Positions 8,318 to 18,752 are shown, counted from the first letter of the stretch. The stretch is 64,000 bases of DNA from Limnohabitans sp. (GCF_030158565.1 NZ_JAOASQ010000023.1:1-64000); one strand, 5' to 3'. Notes: generated from the letters alone by a model not told the origin. Numbers and translations: made by a program.

Positions 8318-10405
8318 ATGTCTGCCCCTACCCGCCAGCTGTTTGTCACCACCGCCTTGCCTTACGCCAACGGCAACTTCCACATCGGCCACATCATGGA
8401 GTACATCCAGGCCGACATCTGGGTGCGGTTCCAACGCATGCAGGGCAGCCAGGTCAACTTTGTGGGTGCCGACGACACGCACGGCGCACCGATCATGATC
8501 GCGGCCGAGAAAGCGGGCAAAACACCCCAGCAGTTCGTGGCCGACATCGCGGCGGGCCGCAAGCCCTATCTGGACGGCTTTCACATCGCTTTTGACAACT
8601 GGCACAGCACCGACGCGCCGGAGAACCACGAGCTGGCCCGCCAGATTTACCGCGACCTGCGCGACATCAGCGCAGCCGACGGCGGCTCGCTGATCGAGGT
8701 GCGTGCCGTGGAGCAGTTCTTTGACCCCGAAAAGAACATGTTCCTGCCCGACCGCTTCATCAAAGGCGAGTGCCCCAAGTGCCACGCCAAAGACCAGTAC
8801 GGCGACAACTGCGAGGTGTGCGGCGCGGTCTACGCGCCCACCGACCTGATCAACCCCTTCTCGGCCCTGTCGGGTGCCAAGCCCGAGCTGAAAACCTCGG
8901 AGCACTTTTTCTTCAAGCTGTCCGACCCGCGCTGCGTCGAGTTTTTGACCCAATGGACGCAAGACGGCAAGCTGCAACCCGAAGTGGCCAACAAGGTCAA
9001 GGAATGGTTCAGCGTGCGCACCAACCCCGACGGCACCACCAGCGAAGGCCTCGGCGACTGGGACATCTCACGTGATGCGCCCTACTTTGGCATCGAAATT
9101 CCCGACGCACCGGGCAAGTACTTTTATGTCTGGCTGGACGCGCCTGTGGGCTACCTCGCGTCGCTCAAAAACCTGCTGGACAAGCGCGGCGAAGACTACG
9201 AGGCCTACATGGCCAACCCGAATCTGGAGCAGATCCACTTCATCGGCAAGGACATCGTCACCTTCCACACGCTGTTCTGGCCCGCCATGCTGCACTTCAG
9301 CGGCCGCAAGACGCCCAACAAGGTGAACGTGCACGGCTTCCTGACGGTGAACAACGGCGAGAAGATGAGCAAGAGCCGGGGCACGGGCCTGGACCCGCTC
9401 AAGTATCTGAGCCTGGGCATGAACCCAGAGTGGCTGCGTTACTACCTGGCCGCCAAGCTCTCAGCCCGCAACGAAGACATCGACTTCAATGCCGAAGACT
9501 TCATGGCCCGCGTGAACTCGGACCTGATTGGCAAGTTCGTCAACATCGCTTCGCGCTCGGCCGGTTTCATCGCCAAGCGTTTTGCAGGCCAGTTGGGCAG
9601 CGTGAGCACTGACGGCCAAGCGCTGTTGAGCGCGCTGCAAGCGGCCACCCCCGGCATCACCGCCCTGTATGAAGAACGCGAATACGGCAAAGCGCTGCGC
9701 GACATCATGCTGCTGACCGACAAGGTCAACGCCTATGTCGACCAAAACAAGCCTTGGGAGTTGGCCAAGCAAGAAGGCATGGATGCCCGACTGCACGACG
9801 TGTGCACCGCCTGCATCGAAGCCTTCCGTCTGCTGAGCCTGCAACTCAAGCCCGTGCTGCCGGCGCTGGCTGCTCAGGTCGAAGCCTTTCTGAACGTGAC
9901 GCCCTTCAACTTTGCCCAGGCGCAAAACCTGCTGGGTGCGGGCCATGCCATCAATGCCTACCAGCACCTGATGCAGCGCGTCACCCCAGAACAACTCGAA
10001 GCCCTGTTCGAGCCGCCTGCAGTGGTCGAAGAAAAAATCATACCCGGCGGCGAAGAGATTGCCCCCACCATCAGCATCGACGACTTCGCCAAGGTGGATT
10101 TGCGCATTGCGGAGATCGTCAACTGCGAACCGGTCGAAGGCTCGGTCAAGCTGCTGCGCCTGACGCTGGACGTGGGCGAAGGCCGCACGCGCAATGTGTT
10201 CAGTGGCATCGCCAGCATGTACAAGCCCGAAGACCTGATTGGCAAACTCACCGTGATGGTGGCCAACCTGGCCCCGCGCAAGATGAAGTTCGGCATCAGT
10301 GAAGGCATGGTGCTGGCCGCCAGCCATGCCGACGAAAAAGCCGAACCCGGCATCCATGTGCTGCACCCCTGGCCCGGCGCCAAGCCCGGCATGCGCATCC
10401 ACTGA
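8318..10405 (+). CDS. metG: Methionine-tRNA ligase
   Basis: Class I aminoacyl-tRNA synthetase that charges tRNA(Met). The signature HIGH is at residues 22-25 and KMSKS at 349-353. A CPxC...CxxC zinc knuckle ([17 protein letters not shown]) lies in the connective domain. The last 110 residues form the EMAP/Trbp-like tRNA-binding domain ([17 protein letters not shown]). I chose the ATG at 8318 (695 aa); an in-frame TTG sits nine bases upstream. A TAAAAT at 8285-8290 is a plausible -10 element. Confidence 0.97.
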   Translation: MSAPTRQLFVTTALPYANGNFHIGHIMEYIQADIWVRFQRMQGSQVNFVGADDTHGAPIMIAAEKAGKTPQQFVADIAAGRKPYLDGFHIAFDNWHSTDAPENHELARQIYRDLRDISAADGGSLIEVRAVEQFFDPEKNMFLPDRFIKGECPKCHAKDQYGDNCEVCGAVYAPTDLINPFSALSGAKPELKTSEHFFFKLSDPRCVEFLTQWTQDGKLQPEVANKVKEWFSVRTNPDGTTSEGLGDWDISRDAPYFGIEIPDAPGKYFYVWLDAPVGYLASLKNLLDKRGEDYEAYMANPNLEQIHFIGKDIVTFHTLFWPAMLHFSGRKTPNKVNVHGFLTVNNGEKMSKSRGTGLDPLKYLSLGMNPEWLRYYLAAKLSARNEDIDFNAEDFMARVNSDLIGKFVNIASRSAGFIAKRFAGQLGSVSTDGQALLSALQAATPGITALYEEREYGKALRDIMLLTDKVNAYVDQNKPWELAKQEGMDARLHDVCTACIEAFRLLSLQLKPVLPALAAQVEAFLNVTPFNFAQAQNLLGAGHAINAYQHLMQRVTPEQLEALFEPPAVVEEKIIPGGEEIAPTISIDDFAKVDLRIAEIVNCEPVEGSVKLLRLTLDVGEGRTRNVFSGIASMYKPEDLIGKLTVMVANLAPRKMKFGISEGMVLAASHADEKAEPGIHVLHPWPGAKPGMRIH

Positions 10406-10420
10406 CAGCGGACACGCCCC

Positions 10421-12100
10421 ATGAACTGGCTGCAAGCAACTCAGATTTTTCGTCCTCGTTTGCTCGACAGCCTGCACGGCTACAACCGCCAGAAACTGGG
10501 GCAAGACATCGGCGCAGGCATCACTGTCGGCATCGTGGCCCTGCCACTGGCCATGGCCTTTGCCATCGCCTCGGGCCTCAAGCCTGAAGCGGGTCTGTTC
10601 ACCGCCATCATCGCGGGTTTTCTGATCTCGGCTCTGGGCGGCAGCAAAGTTCAGATTGGCGGACCAGCGGGCGCTTTCATCGTCATCGTCTATGGCATTC
10701 TGGAACGCTACGGCTTGGCCAACCTGATTTTGGCCACAGCCATGTCGGGTGTGGTCCTTTTCCTCATGGGGCTGTTCCGGCTGGGCAGCCTGATCCGCTT
10801 CATCCCGGTGGCGGTGGTCATTGGCTTTACCAACGGCATCGCGGTGCTGATCATGCTTTCACAGGTCAAGGACTTTTTGGGCCTGAAAGTCACGGCCATG
10901 CCTGCGGACTTTTTTGGCATGCTCAACGCACTCGCCAGCAACCTGGGCAGCACCAACTTGGCCGCCTTGCTGGTGGCCTTGGGCTCCCTGTCCTTGCTGG
11001 TGGGCTGGATGCGTTTGGGTCGACGCCTGCTGGAAACGCGCTACCAATGGGTCAGCACCATCCCCGGCTCCATCATCGCCTTGTTGTTTGCCACCCTCGC
11101 CAGCATGGCACTGTCCTTGCCCGTCGAGACCATCGGCAGCAAATTCGGCGGCATACCCGCCACCTTGCCCTCGTTTCACTGGCCCGCCTTCAGCTGGGAC
11201 AGTGCCCGCTTTCTGATCATGCCCACGCTCACGTTGGCCTTGCTGGGCGCCATCGAGTCGCTGCTGTGCGCCCGCATCGCCGACAGCATGGTGGACGACC
11301 GCCACAACCCCAACCAGGAGTTGATGGCCCAGGGCGTGGCCAACTTCGTGACGCCCTTTTTTGGCGGCATGCCGGCCACAGGCACCATCGCACGCACCGT
11401 CACCAACATCAAAAGCGGGGGCACCAGCCCCGTCTCGGGCATGGTGCATGCGTTGACATTGCTGGCTGTGGTGCTGGTCGCCGCACCCTTAGCGGGAAAC
11501 ATCCCGCTGGCCGCCTTGGCCGCCATCTTGATGTTCGTCGCCTGGAACATGGGGGAATGGCGCGAATTCATGCTGTTGCGCCAGTACCGCACGCCTTACC
11601 GCATCACACTGCTGGCGGTATTTTTCCTCACGGTGGTGTTTGACCTGACGGTCGCGGTCGAAGTCGGTTTGGTGGCCGCGTGCTTGACCTTCATCTACCG
11701 CATCTCCAGCCTGAGCCGCAGCGAAGCGGTGAGCCCTGTCGAGCACCCGAGTCTGGCAGCGCATGGCGCCAACATCCAAGCTTGGCGCCTGTACGGCGCA
11801 CTGTTTTTCGGGGCTGTGAAATTGATCGAAGAGATCGAAGACCAACTCAGCACACCCTTGCTGGTGGTGGACCTGAAAAACGTGATCTATGTGGACTCTT
11901 CAGGTGCCGACGCCTTGATGAACCTGATCCACACCTGCCGCAAGAAACAAGTTCAACTGATTGTTTGCGGCTTGATGCACCAGCCATTGGACATTGCGCG
12001 CCGCAGTGGCCTGCTCAAGCACCTGGAAGGCCAGCTCGAGTCTGACCTGCCTGCAGGCCTGGCCCGTGCCGTCAGTCAGGCGAACGCCATGGACCGGTAA
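10421..12100 (+). CDS. SulP-family anion transporter with STAS domain
   Basis: The 559-aa integral membrane protein has ten or more hydrophobic segments starting with an amphipathic N-terminus, the SulP signature region (GLKPEAGLFTAIIAGFLIS, then GGPAGAFIV), and a C-terminal STAS domain (about residues 445-550, with VVDLKNVIYVDSSGADAL). SulP proteins move sulfate, bicarbonate or C4-dicarboxylates; the sequence alone does not decide which. It begins 15 bp after metG and may be read with it. A second, divergent SulP gene lies at 23351-25036. Confidence 0.88.
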   Translation: MNWLQATQIFRPRLLDSLHGYNRQKLGQDIGAGITVGIVALPLAMAFAIASGLKPEAGLFTAIIAGFLISALGGSKVQIGGPAGAFIVIVYGILERYGLANLILATAMSGVVLFLMGLFRLGSLIRFIPVAVVIGFTNGIAVLIMLSQVKDFLGLKVTAMPADFFGMLNALASNLGSTNLAALLVALGSLSLLVGWMRLGRRLLETRYQWVSTIPGSIIALLFATLASMALSLPVETIGSKFGGIPATLPSFHWPAFSWDSARFLIMPTLTLALLGAIESLLCARIADSMVDDRHNPNQELMAQGVANFVTPFFGGMPATGTIARTVTNIKSGGTSPVSGMVHALTLLAVVLVAAPLAGNIPLAALAAILMFVAWNMGEWREFMLLRQYRTPYRITLLAVFFLTVVFDLTVAVEVGLVAACLTFIYRISSLSRSEAVSPVEHPSLAAHGANIQAWRLYGALFFGAVKLIEEIEDQLSTPLLVVDLKNVIYVDSSGADALMNLIHTCRKKQVQLIVCGLMHQPLDIARRSGLLKHLEGQLESDLPAGLARAVSQANAMDR

Positions 12101-12169
12101 AATGCCCTGTGATACGGTTTGGCAGATTCCAGGCCTGCCCGAACCCTTTGCTTTTTGAGTGAAAACACC

Positions 12170-12373
12170 ATGTCCATCTTCCGCCGCCCCGACTACCAGT
12201 CCGACACCACCCAGTTCATCAACCAGCTCAAGACCCAGCGTCCTGAACTGGATGCGCAGCAACAAGAAGGCCGTGCCCTGCTGTGGGACAAGCAGCTGAG
12301 CCGCGACGAGCAGCAAGCCTTCAAGGCAGGCCGCGTGGCCCAAAAACCCTACGTCTACCAGACACTGGCCTGA
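12170..12373 (+). CDS. DUF3460 family small protein
   Basis: A 67-aa soluble protein of a family found mainly in betaproteobacteria (N-terminus MSIFRRPDYQSDTTQFI). Its function is unknown. The ATG at 12170 is preferred because the conserved part begins there, although the frame stays open upstream. It lies between the SulP gene and scpA on the same strand; the gap to scpA is 33 bp, suggesting joint transcription. Confidence 0.85.
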   Translation: MSIFRRPDYQSDTTQFINQLKTQRPELDAQQQEGRALLWDKQLSRDEQQAFKAGRVAQKPYVYQTLA

Positions 12374-12406
12374 TCTGAGGCCTTGCGCCTTGGCATCGAG
12401 ACACCC

Positions 12407-13258
12407 ATGAGCACCCAAGCCACCGAGCTGCCCCAGCCACTGGACAGCACGCCTGCGACCATGCCGCAGGTGGTGGACCAGGTCGCCCTGGCCCGCCTGT
12501 ATGGTGAGCCCCTGTTCTCGATGCCCACCGACCTGTACATCCCCCCGGATGCGCTGGAGGTGTTTCTGGAGGCCTTCGAAGGGCCGCTGGACTTGCTGCT
12601 GTATTTGATCCGCAAGCAAAACTTCAACATCCTCGACATCCCCATGGCGGGCGTGACCCGCCAGTACCTGAGCTATGTCGACGAAATCCGCCAGCACAAC
12701 CTGGAGCTGGCCGCCGAATACCTGCTCATGGCGGCCATGCTGATCGAGATCAAGTCGCGCATGCTGCTGCCCCCCAAGAAAGTGGCCGAAGGCGAAGAAG
12801 CCGAAGACCCGCGCGCCGAGCTGGTGCGCCGCCTGCTCGAATACGAGCAGATGAAACTCGCCTCGATGCAGCTCAACACGATCCCGCAATACGGGCGCGA
12901 CTTCATCAAGGCCGAGGTCTACATCGAACAAAGCCTGCAGCCGCGCTTTCCGGATGTGAACCTGGACGAATTGCAATCGGCCTGGCGCGACATCATCAAA
13001 CGCGCCAAGCTGGTTCAACACCACAAGATCAGCCGCGAAGAACTCAGCGTGCGCGAACACATGAGCATCGTGCTCAAGCACCTGCAAGGCCGCAAATTCG
13101 TGGAGTTTGAAAACCTGTTCGACCCCACCCTGGGCGTGCCGGTGCTGGTGGTGACCTTCATCGCCTTGCTGGAGCTGGCCAAGGAAACCCTGATCGAGAT
13201 CACCCAAGCCGAGGCCTTTGCACCGATCTACGTGCGGCTGGCCTACACGCCCAACTGA
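12407..13258 (+). CDS. scpA: Segregation and condensation protein A
   Basis: ScpA is the kleisin that bridges SMC and ScpB in the condensin complex for chromosome organisation. The 283-aa product has the typical kleisin N-terminus (FEGPLDLLLYLIRKQNFNILDIP near residues 55-80), the YLLMAAMLIEIKSRMLLP helix that contacts SMC, and a C-terminal winged-helix region. The ATG at 12407 was chosen over an in-frame TTG 24 bases upstream. No scpB is adjacent. It is convergent with gpsA with only 7 bp between stops. Confidence 0.92.
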   Translation: MSTQATELPQPLDSTPATMPQVVDQVALARLYGEPLFSMPTDLYIPPDALEVFLEAFEGPLDLLLYLIRKQNFNILDIPMAGVTRQYLSYVDEIRQHNLELAAEYLLMAAMLIEIKSRMLLPPKKVAEGEEAEDPRAELVRRLLEYEQMKLASMQLNTIPQYGRDFIKAEVYIEQSLQPRFPDVNLDELQSAWRDIIKRAKLVQHHKISREELSVREHMSIVLKHLQGRKFVEFENLFDPTLGVPVLVVTFIALLELAKETLIEITQAEAFAPIYVRLAYTPN

Positions 13259-13265
13259 GGCGCGA

Positions 13266-14264
13266 TCAAACCGATTCGCCGCGTGGGCCGCGGCCCATCA
13301 GCACCTGCACGGCTTCGCGCGCTTGAAGACGACCATCCAGCAAAGCCACCACCGCCTCGGTGATCGGCATGTCCACACCCAGACTTTGCGCCCGCTGCCA
13401 GACAGTGCGGGCGCTGTACACGCCTTCGGCCACATGGCCCAGCGAGGCCACGGCCTGCGCCAGGCTCAGGCCCTGGGCCAGCAAAAGGCCCACTTTGCGG
13501 TTGCGACTCAAATCGCCGGTGGCGGTCAGCACCAAATCGCCCAACCCCGACAAGCCCATGAAGGTCTCGGCCTTGGCCCCCAGGGCCAGGCCCAGACGGG
13601 TCATTTCGGCCAGGCCGCGTGTGATGAGGGCTGCACGGGCGTTGAGCCCCAGGTCCAGGCCATCGCACAGGCCGGTGGCAATGGCCAGCACGTTTTTGAC
13701 GGCCCCGCCCACTTCCACCCCCACGATGTCTTCGTTGGCGTACACCCGCAGTGCCGAGCCATGGAAAGCTTGCACCAGTGCGTCGCGCACCGTGGCATGA
13801 GGGCTGGCCGCCACCAGCGCAGTCGGTTGGCTGCGGGCCACTTCGAGGGCGAAGCTCGGGCCACTCAGAGCGCCGGCTTGCAAATGGGGGGCCACCTGGG
13901 CTTGCACTTCGTGCGGCATGAGGCCGCTGCCGGACTCGAAGCCTTTGCACAGCCAGGCCACAGGACCGGGCACAGCATGCAAGGCCTGTAAAGTGGCGCG
14001 CAGGCCCGACATGGGCGTGGCGACGATGAAGAGGTCTTGTGCCTGGGCCTGCGCCACCAGCGGCGCCAAAGGGCCACTGAGGATGTTCAAACCAGAGGGC
14101 AAGTCCACGCCCGGCAGGTACCGGCCGTTTTGGCCCTGATCACGCAGGGCTACGGCTTGCGCCTCATCGCGGGCATGCAACCGCACCGCGTGGCCAGGGA
14201 TGCGGCAAGCCGCCATCGCGATGGCGGTGCCCCAGGCGCCAGCGCCAATGACCGTGATGCGCAT
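13266..14264 (-). CDS. gpsA: Glycerol-3-phosphate dehydrogenase [NAD(P)+]
   Basis: Makes sn-glycerol 3-phosphate from dihydroxyacetone phosphate for phospholipid synthesis. The 332-aa cytosolic enzyme shows the dinucleotide site GAGAWG at residues 7-12, the family motif [13 protein letters not shown] with the catalytic lysine near residue 187, and the [14 protein letters not shown] segment. It is the last gene of the run rhodanese-grxC-secB-gpsA, the same order as yibN-grxC-secB-gpsA in E. coli; it starts 18 bp after secB. Confidence 0.96.
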   Translation of the reverse strand: MRITVIGAGAWGTAIAMAACRIPGHAVRLHARDEAQAVALRDQGQNGRYLPGVDLPSGLNILSGPLAPLVAQAQAQDLFIVATPMSGLRATLQALHAVPGPVAWLCKGFESGSGLMPHEVQAQVAPHLQAGALSGPSFALEVARSQPTALVAASPHATVRDALVQAFHGSALRVYANEDIVGVEVGGAVKNVLAIATGLCDGLDLGLNARAALITRGLAEMTRLGLALGAKAETFMGLSGLGDLVLTATGDLSRNRKVGLLLAQGLSLAQAVASLGHVAEGVYSARTVWQRAQSLGVDMPITEAVVALLDGRLQAREAVQVLMGRGPRGESV

Positions 14265-14282
14265 GCGCCAATGTCCTGCAAA

Positions 14283-14744
14283 TTACTGCTGGGTCGCAGC
14301 GGCTTGCGCTTGCTGCTGCTCGTACATGGCCTGGAAGTTGATCTCGGCCAGGTGCACAGGAGGGAAGCCAGCGCGGGTGATCAGGTCCGCCACGTTGCCG
14401 CGCAGGTAGGGGTACACGATCTGAGGGCAGGCGATGCCCATGATGGCGCCCATCTGGTCTTCGGGCACGTTGCGGATTTCAAAGATGCCGCCTTGCTTGC
14501 ACTCGACCAGGAACACGGTCTTGTCGCCGATCTTGGTGTGCACGGTGGCGGTGACACAAACTTCAAACACGCCTTCGGCCACTGGGGTGGCTTCCACGCC
14601 CAGCTGGATGTCCACGCTGGGTTGCTGCTGCTCCAGCAAGATGGCGGGCGAATTGGGCTGCTCCAGCGAAGCCTCTTTCAGGTAAACGCGCTGGATCTGG
14701 AAAACAGGGGATTGGGCTTCGGTGTTGACAGCGGTATCGGTCAT
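14283..14744 (-). CDS. secB: Protein-export chaperone SecB
   Basis: SecB is a tetrameric cytosolic chaperone that keeps preproteins unfolded and hands them to SecA. The 153-aa acidic protein has the family core [19 protein letters not shown] near residues 12-32 and the [22 protein letters not shown] strand region. A C-terminal Ala/Gln-rich tail (AQAAATQQ) is typical of betaproteobacterial SecB. It sits between grxC and gpsA. Confidence 0.97.
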   Translation of the reverse strand: MTDTAVNTEAQSPVFQIQRVYLKEASLEQPNSPAILLEQQQPSVDIQLGVEATPVAEGVFEVCVTATVHTKIGDKTVFLVECKQGGIFEIRNVPEDQMGAIMGIACPQIVYPYLRGNVADLITRAGFPPVHLAEINFQAMYEQQQAQAAATQQ

Positions 14745-14869
14745 GAAGTTCTCTTGAAGAAAAAATACGGGCAGTCCACAGGGGACCGCCCAAGGATGAA
14801 ACAGGTCAATTATCAGCGATCAGAAACAGGCCAAGGGCGCTGCCCAGCCTGTGAAAACCCCAAGGGTTT

Positions 14870-15130
14870 TCAGGCCGCTTGCAGCAAGGGCAGCAAGCCG
14901 CCCTTGGCGTCGAGTGCCATCAGGTCGTCACAGCCGCCCACATGGGTGTCACCCACATAAATTTGCGGCACAGTGCGGCGGCCTGTGATCTGCATCATGT
15001 GGTCGCGCTGAGCGGGGTCCAGGTCGATGCGGATTTCTTCGATCTGCTCCACGCCTTTGGCTTTGAGCAACTGCTTGGCACGCACGCAGTAAGGGCAGAC
15101 GGCGGTGGTGTACATCTTGACGTTTTGCAT
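14870..15130 (-). CDS. grxC: Glutaredoxin 3
   Basis: A small dithiol glutaredoxin that reduces disulfides and glutathione mixed disulfides in the cytosol. The 86-aa protein carries the active site CPYC at residues 12-15, the cis-proline segment TVPQIYVG and the GGCDDL motif that binds glutathione. It is 17 bp downstream of the rhodanese gene. Its stop codon lies inside a 9-bp hairpin (14852-14872) that lacks a T-run. Confidence 0.95.
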   Translation of the reverse strand: MQNVKMYTTAVCPYCVRAKQLLKAKGVEQIEEIRIDLDPAQRDHMMQITGRRTVPQIYVGDTHVGGCDDLMALDAKGGLLPLLQAA

Positions 15131-15147
15131 GGGGAGTTCCTTAGGTA

Positions 15148-15549
15148 TCAGGCTTTTTCGACGGGCATGCTGGCCGCTTGCCAGGCTTTGAGGCCACCGG
15201 CCAGAGACTGCACGTTCTCAAAACCGAGTTTGCGGGCCGTGGCAGCCGCGCGGGCCGAACGGGCCCCCACCTGGCAAACCATGACCACCTGGGCCGATTT
15301 GCTCTTGACGAGCTGGGCCAATTTTTCTTCCAGCTGCCCCAAAGGCAGGTTTTTGGCACCGATCACATGGCCACGCGCGAATTCGTCGGGCTCGCACACA
15401 TCGATGACGATGGCTTTTTCGCGGTTCATCAGCTGCACCATGTCCTGGGGGCTGAGGCCTTGGCCTTTGCTCAAAGCAGGGAAAAGCAATGCCAGACCCG
15501 AGGCCAGGGCCACGGTGATGAGCATCCAGTTGTCGAGGAGAAATTTCAC
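15148..15549 (-). CDS. Membrane-anchored rhodanese-like protein (YibN type)
   Basis: The 133-aa protein has one N-terminal hydrophobic segment (residues about 8-26) followed by a single rhodanese domain exposed to one side of the membrane. The active-site loop is CQVGARSAR with Cys92, so sulfurtransferase activity is possible. The start is a GTG. It heads the grxC-secB-gpsA operon and is divergent from gpmA. The YibN family's substrate is not established here. Confidence 0.9.
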   Translation of the reverse strand: MKFLLDNWMLITVALASGLALLFPALSKGQGLSPQDMVQLMNREKAIVIDVCEPDEFARGHVIGAKNLPLGQLEEKLAQLVKSKSAQVVMVCQVGARSARAAATARKLGFENVQSLAGGLKAWQAASMPVEKA

Positions 15550-15662
15550 GAATCAGACCTTTGTAAACCACAAAATACCGGCCCGTCAGCGAGCCGCCAA
15601 GTCCAGATTCTAAAATGCGAGGCTTTCCCCCTGTTTTTCGCAGCCTGTGCTGCTTTGCCAAT

Positions 15663-16400
15663 ATGTACAAAATCGTCCTGATCCGCCACGGCGAATCCAC
15701 CTGGAACCTTGAAAACCGCTTCACCGGCTGGACCGATGTGGACCTGACCCCCACCGGCGTGAGCCAGGCCATGTCGGCCGGCAAACTGCTCAAGGCCGAA
15801 GGCTGGGACTTTGACCTGTGCTACACCTCGGTGCTCAAGCGCGCCATCCACACCCTCTGGTAGACCCTGGACGAGATGGACCGCACCTGGCTGCCCGTGG
15901 TCAAGGACTACCGCCTGAACGAGCGCCACTACGGCGGTCTGCAAGGTCTGAACAAAGCCGACATGGCCAAGCAGTACGGCGAAGAGCAAGTGCTGATCTG
16001 GCGCCGCAGCTACGACACCCCACCGCCCGCCCTGGAAGCCACCGACCCCCGCTGCGAGCGCAACGACCGCCGCTACCCCAATCCCGAGGCCGTGCCCTTG
16101 ACCGAGTGCCTCAAAGACACCGTGGCCCGCGTGCTGCCTGCCTGGAACGACTCGATCGCCCCCAGCATCAAGTCCGGCAAGCGCGTGCTGATCGCGGCGC
16201 ATGGCAACTCGATCCGCGCCCTGATCAAGTACCTGGACGGCATCTCCGACAGCGACATCGTGGGCCTGAACATCCCCAACGGCATCCCGCTGGTGTACGA
16301 GCTGGACGAGAACCTCAAACCGATCCGCCACTACTACCTGGGCGATGCCGCAGCAGCCGCCGCAGCAGCCGCCGCCGTGGGCAACCAAGGCAAGGCCTGA
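15663..16400 (+). pseudogene. gpmA: 2,3-bisphosphoglycerate-dependent phosphoglycerate mutase interrupted by an in-frame amber codon
   Basis: The frame from ATG 15663 to TGA 16398-16400 encodes a complete 245-codon GpmA (family about 247 aa), apart from a TAG at 15861-15863 (codon 67). The first part has the catalytic His9 in RHGESTWN. The rest continues in the same frame with [10 protein letters not shown] (Glu87) and the second catalytic His180 in AAHGNS. Homologues have glutamine at this position ([14 protein letters not shown]), so one C-to-T change in CAG explains it. The downstream part is well conserved and shows no other damage. It may be a recent nonsense mutation, a suppressed codon or a sequencing error. 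Confidence 0.85.
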
Positions 16401-16524
16401 GGCGCACAGGGCGGCGCTGGATCGCTGCACTGGCTCTTTACCTGAAATTACAGGCCCACCCCGGCAGGGGCTGGGCCTGCGGTGTATATTGACCTGCATC
16501 TCCTACAGGGAACAGACAAGCAAT

Positions 16525-17979
16525 ATGGGACAGAAACTCAAGATCGTCGGTTGGCTCAGCGTGGGCGCTCTGGCGGGCGCACTGACCACCGTGTCGCTGC
16601 AAACCGTCGCACGCGGCAACATGGCGCCATTGCCACTCGAAGAGCTGCAACAACTGGCCGCCGTGTTTGGCATGGTCAAGAGCGACTATGTCGAGCCGGT
16701 GGACGAGAAAAAGCTCATCACCGAAGCCATCTCCGGCATGGTCTCGAGTCTGGACCCCCACTCGCAGTATTTTGACAAAAAGAGCTTCAAGGAATTTTCC
16801 GAAGGCACCTCCGGCAAATTCGTCGGTGTGGGCATCGAGATCAGCCAGGAGGACGGCCTGATCAAGATCGTCTCGCCCATCGAGGGCTCCCCGGCGGACC
16901 GCGCAGGCCTCAAAACCAATGACCTGATCACCAAGATCGACAGCACCGCGGTCAAAGGCCTGTCGCTGAGTGAAGCCGTCAAGCGCATGCGTGGCGAGCC
17001 CAACACCAAAGTGGTGTTGACCATCTTCCGCAAGGACGACAGCCGCACCTTCCCGGTGACCATCATCCGTGAGGAAATCAAGACCCAATCGGTCAAGGTC
17101 AAACTCATTGAGCCGGGCTATGGCTGGGTGCGTGTGTCGCAATTCCAGGAACGCACCGTGGAAGACTTTGCCCGCAAGGTCGAAGACATGGTCAAGCAGT
17201 CGCCCCAGCTCAAAGGCCTGGTGCTCGACCTGCGCAACGATCCGGGCGGCCTGCTCGACGCCGCCGTGGCCTTGTCGGCCGCCTTCCTGCCAGAAAACGT
17301 CACCGTGGTCTCCACCAACGGCCAGCTCGAAGAAAGCAAATTCACCTACAAGGCCTCGCCCAAGTTCTGGCGTCGCAACGAGAGCAACGACCCGATCCAG
17401 CGCCTGACGCAAGCCACCGGTGGCGTGCTCAAGAAAGTGCCCTTGGTCGTGCTGGTTAACGAAGGCTCGGCCTCGGCCAGCGAGATCGTGGCTGGTGCCC
17501 TGCAAGACTACAAACGCGGCACCTTGATGGGCAGCCAGACCTTTGGCAAAGGCTCGGTGCAGACCGTGCGTCAATTGGGCCCAGACACCGCGCTCAAGAT
17601 CACCACCGCCCGCTACTACACGCCCAATGGCCGCGCCATCCAGGCCAAGGGCATCGTGCCCGATGTGATGCTCGACGAGACCGAGAACGGCAACCTGTTT
17701 GCCGCATTGCGCACCCGCGAAGCCGATCTGCAAAAACACCTGTCCAACGGCAAAGGCAAGGAAGACGAGAAGCTGGACCCCGAGCGTGAAAAAGCGCGCG
17801 AAGAGGCCCTGAAGAAACTCGAAGAAGACGCCAAGAAACCCCTTTCAGAGCGCCGCCTGCCCGAGTTTGGCTCCGACAAGGACTTCCAGCTGCAGCAAGC
17901 CCTGAACCAGCTCAAGGGACTGCCCGTCAAAGCCAGCACCACACTGGCAGAACGCAAGGCCGAGAAAAAAGACGAGTGA
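16525..17979 (+). CDS. ctpA: C-terminal processing peptidase, S41 family
   Basis: Periplasmic Ser/Lys protease that trims C-termini of envelope proteins. The 484-aa product begins with an uncleaved-looking signal/anchor (residues 5-25), then a PDZ domain (about 95-170, with FVGVGIEISQEDGLIKI), the catalytic serine in the GSASASE block (314-320) and Lys342 in FGKGSVQ. A charged, Lys/Glu-rich tail follows. I chose the ATG at 16525, although the frame is open further upstream. It lies 124 bp after gpmA and overlaps or abuts moeB. Confidence 0.93.
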   Translation: MGQKLKIVGWLSVGALAGALTTVSLQTVARGNMAPLPLEELQQLAAVFGMVKSDYVEPVDEKKLITEAISGMVSSLDPHSQYFDKKSFKEFSEGTSGKFVGVGIEISQEDGLIKIVSPIEGSPADRAGLKTNDLITKIDSTAVKGLSLSEAVKRMRGEPNTKVVLTIFRKDDSRTFPVTIIREEIKTQSVKVKLIEPGYGWVRVSQFQERTVEDFARKVEDMVKQSPQLKGLVLDLRNDPGGLLDAAVALSAAFLPENVTVVSTNGQLEESKFTYKASPKFWRRNESNDPIQRLTQATGGVLKKVPLVVLVNEGSASASEIVAGALQDYKRGTLMGSQTFGKGSVQTVRQLGPDTALKITTARYYTPNGRAIQAKGIVPDVMLDETENGNLFAALRTREADLQKHLSNGKGKEDEKLDPEREKAREEALKKLEEDAKKPLSERRLPEFGSDKDFQLQQALNQLKGLPVKASTTLAERKAEKKDE

Positions 17980-17984
17980 GCGCC

Positions 17985-18752
17985 ATGGATGACGCCCAGC
18001 TGCTGCGTTATTCGCGGCACATCCTGCTCAATGAACTGGGCATCGACGGCCAGGAAAAACTGCTGGCCTCGCATGCCCTGATCATTGGCGCAGGCGGCTT
18101 GGGCTCTCCGGTCAGCCTGTACCTGGGCAGTGCAGGCGTTGGCCACATCACCGTGGTCGACCATGACCAGGTGGACGCCACCAACTTGCAACGCCAGATC
18201 GCCCACACCCTCGACCGCGTGGGCCAATACAAGGCCGAGTCGGTGCGCACCGCGATTGCCCAGATCAACCCCGATGTGCAAGTCAACGCCATCACACAAC
18301 GCGCCGATGCCGCCTTGCTGGACACGTTGGTGGCACAAGCCGATGTGGTGATCGACTGCTGCGACAACTTTGAAACCCGCCACGCCGTCAACCACGCCTG
18401 CGTGCTGCACGGCAAACCGCTGGTGTCGGGCGCGGCCATCCGCATGGACGGTCAGGTCTCGGTCTTTGACAGCACCCAGGCCGATGCCCCTTGCTACGCC
18501 TGCATCTTTCCGCCCGACCAAGCGCCCGAAGAAACCCGCTGCGCCACGATGGGCGTGTTCGCGCCGCTGGTGGGCATCATCGGCAGTGTGCAAGCGGCCG
18601 AGGCCCTCAAGATTTTGAGCGGCATGGGCAGCCACATGGCCGGACGCCTCTTGATGCTGGACGGGCGCGACCTGTCCTGGACCGACATCCGCATGGGGCG
18701 CAACGCCCAATGCCCTGTTTGCGCAGCACACCGGAGCCGATCCGCTGCTTGA
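17985..18752 (+). CDS. moeB: MoeB/ThiF/HesA-family adenylyltransferase
   Basis: E1-like enzyme that adenylates the C-terminus of a ubiquitin-like sulfur carrier (MoaD or ThiS) for molybdopterin or thiamine synthesis. The 255-aa protein has the nucleotide site GAGGLG (35-40), the conserved ATNLQRQ and CDNFETRH segments, the ETRCATMG block, and two CxxC pairs (CYAC, CPVC) for zinc. An alternative GTG at 17976 overlaps the ctpA stop. No moaD or thiS is nearby, so the partner is not shown; the gpmA-ctpA-moeB order is conserved in related bacteria. Confidence 0.88.
   Translation: MDDAQLLRYSRHILLNELGIDGQEKLLASHALIIGAGGLGSPVSLYLGSAGVGHITVVDHDQVDATNLQRQIAHTLDRVGQYKAESVRTAIAQINPDVQVNAITQRADAALLDTLVAQADVVIDCCDNFETRHAVNHACVLHGKPLVSGAAIRMDGQVSVFDSTQADAPCYACIFPPDQAPEETRCATMGVFAPLVGIIGSVQAAEALKILSGMGSHMAGRLLMLDGRDLSWTDIRMGRNAQCPVCAAHRSRSAA

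Noticed and set aside
14852-14872. Hairpin tgaaaaccc-caa-gggttttca overlapping the grxC stop
   Set aside because: There is no T-run after it in the direction of transcription; an attenuating or stabilising role is possible but not supported.
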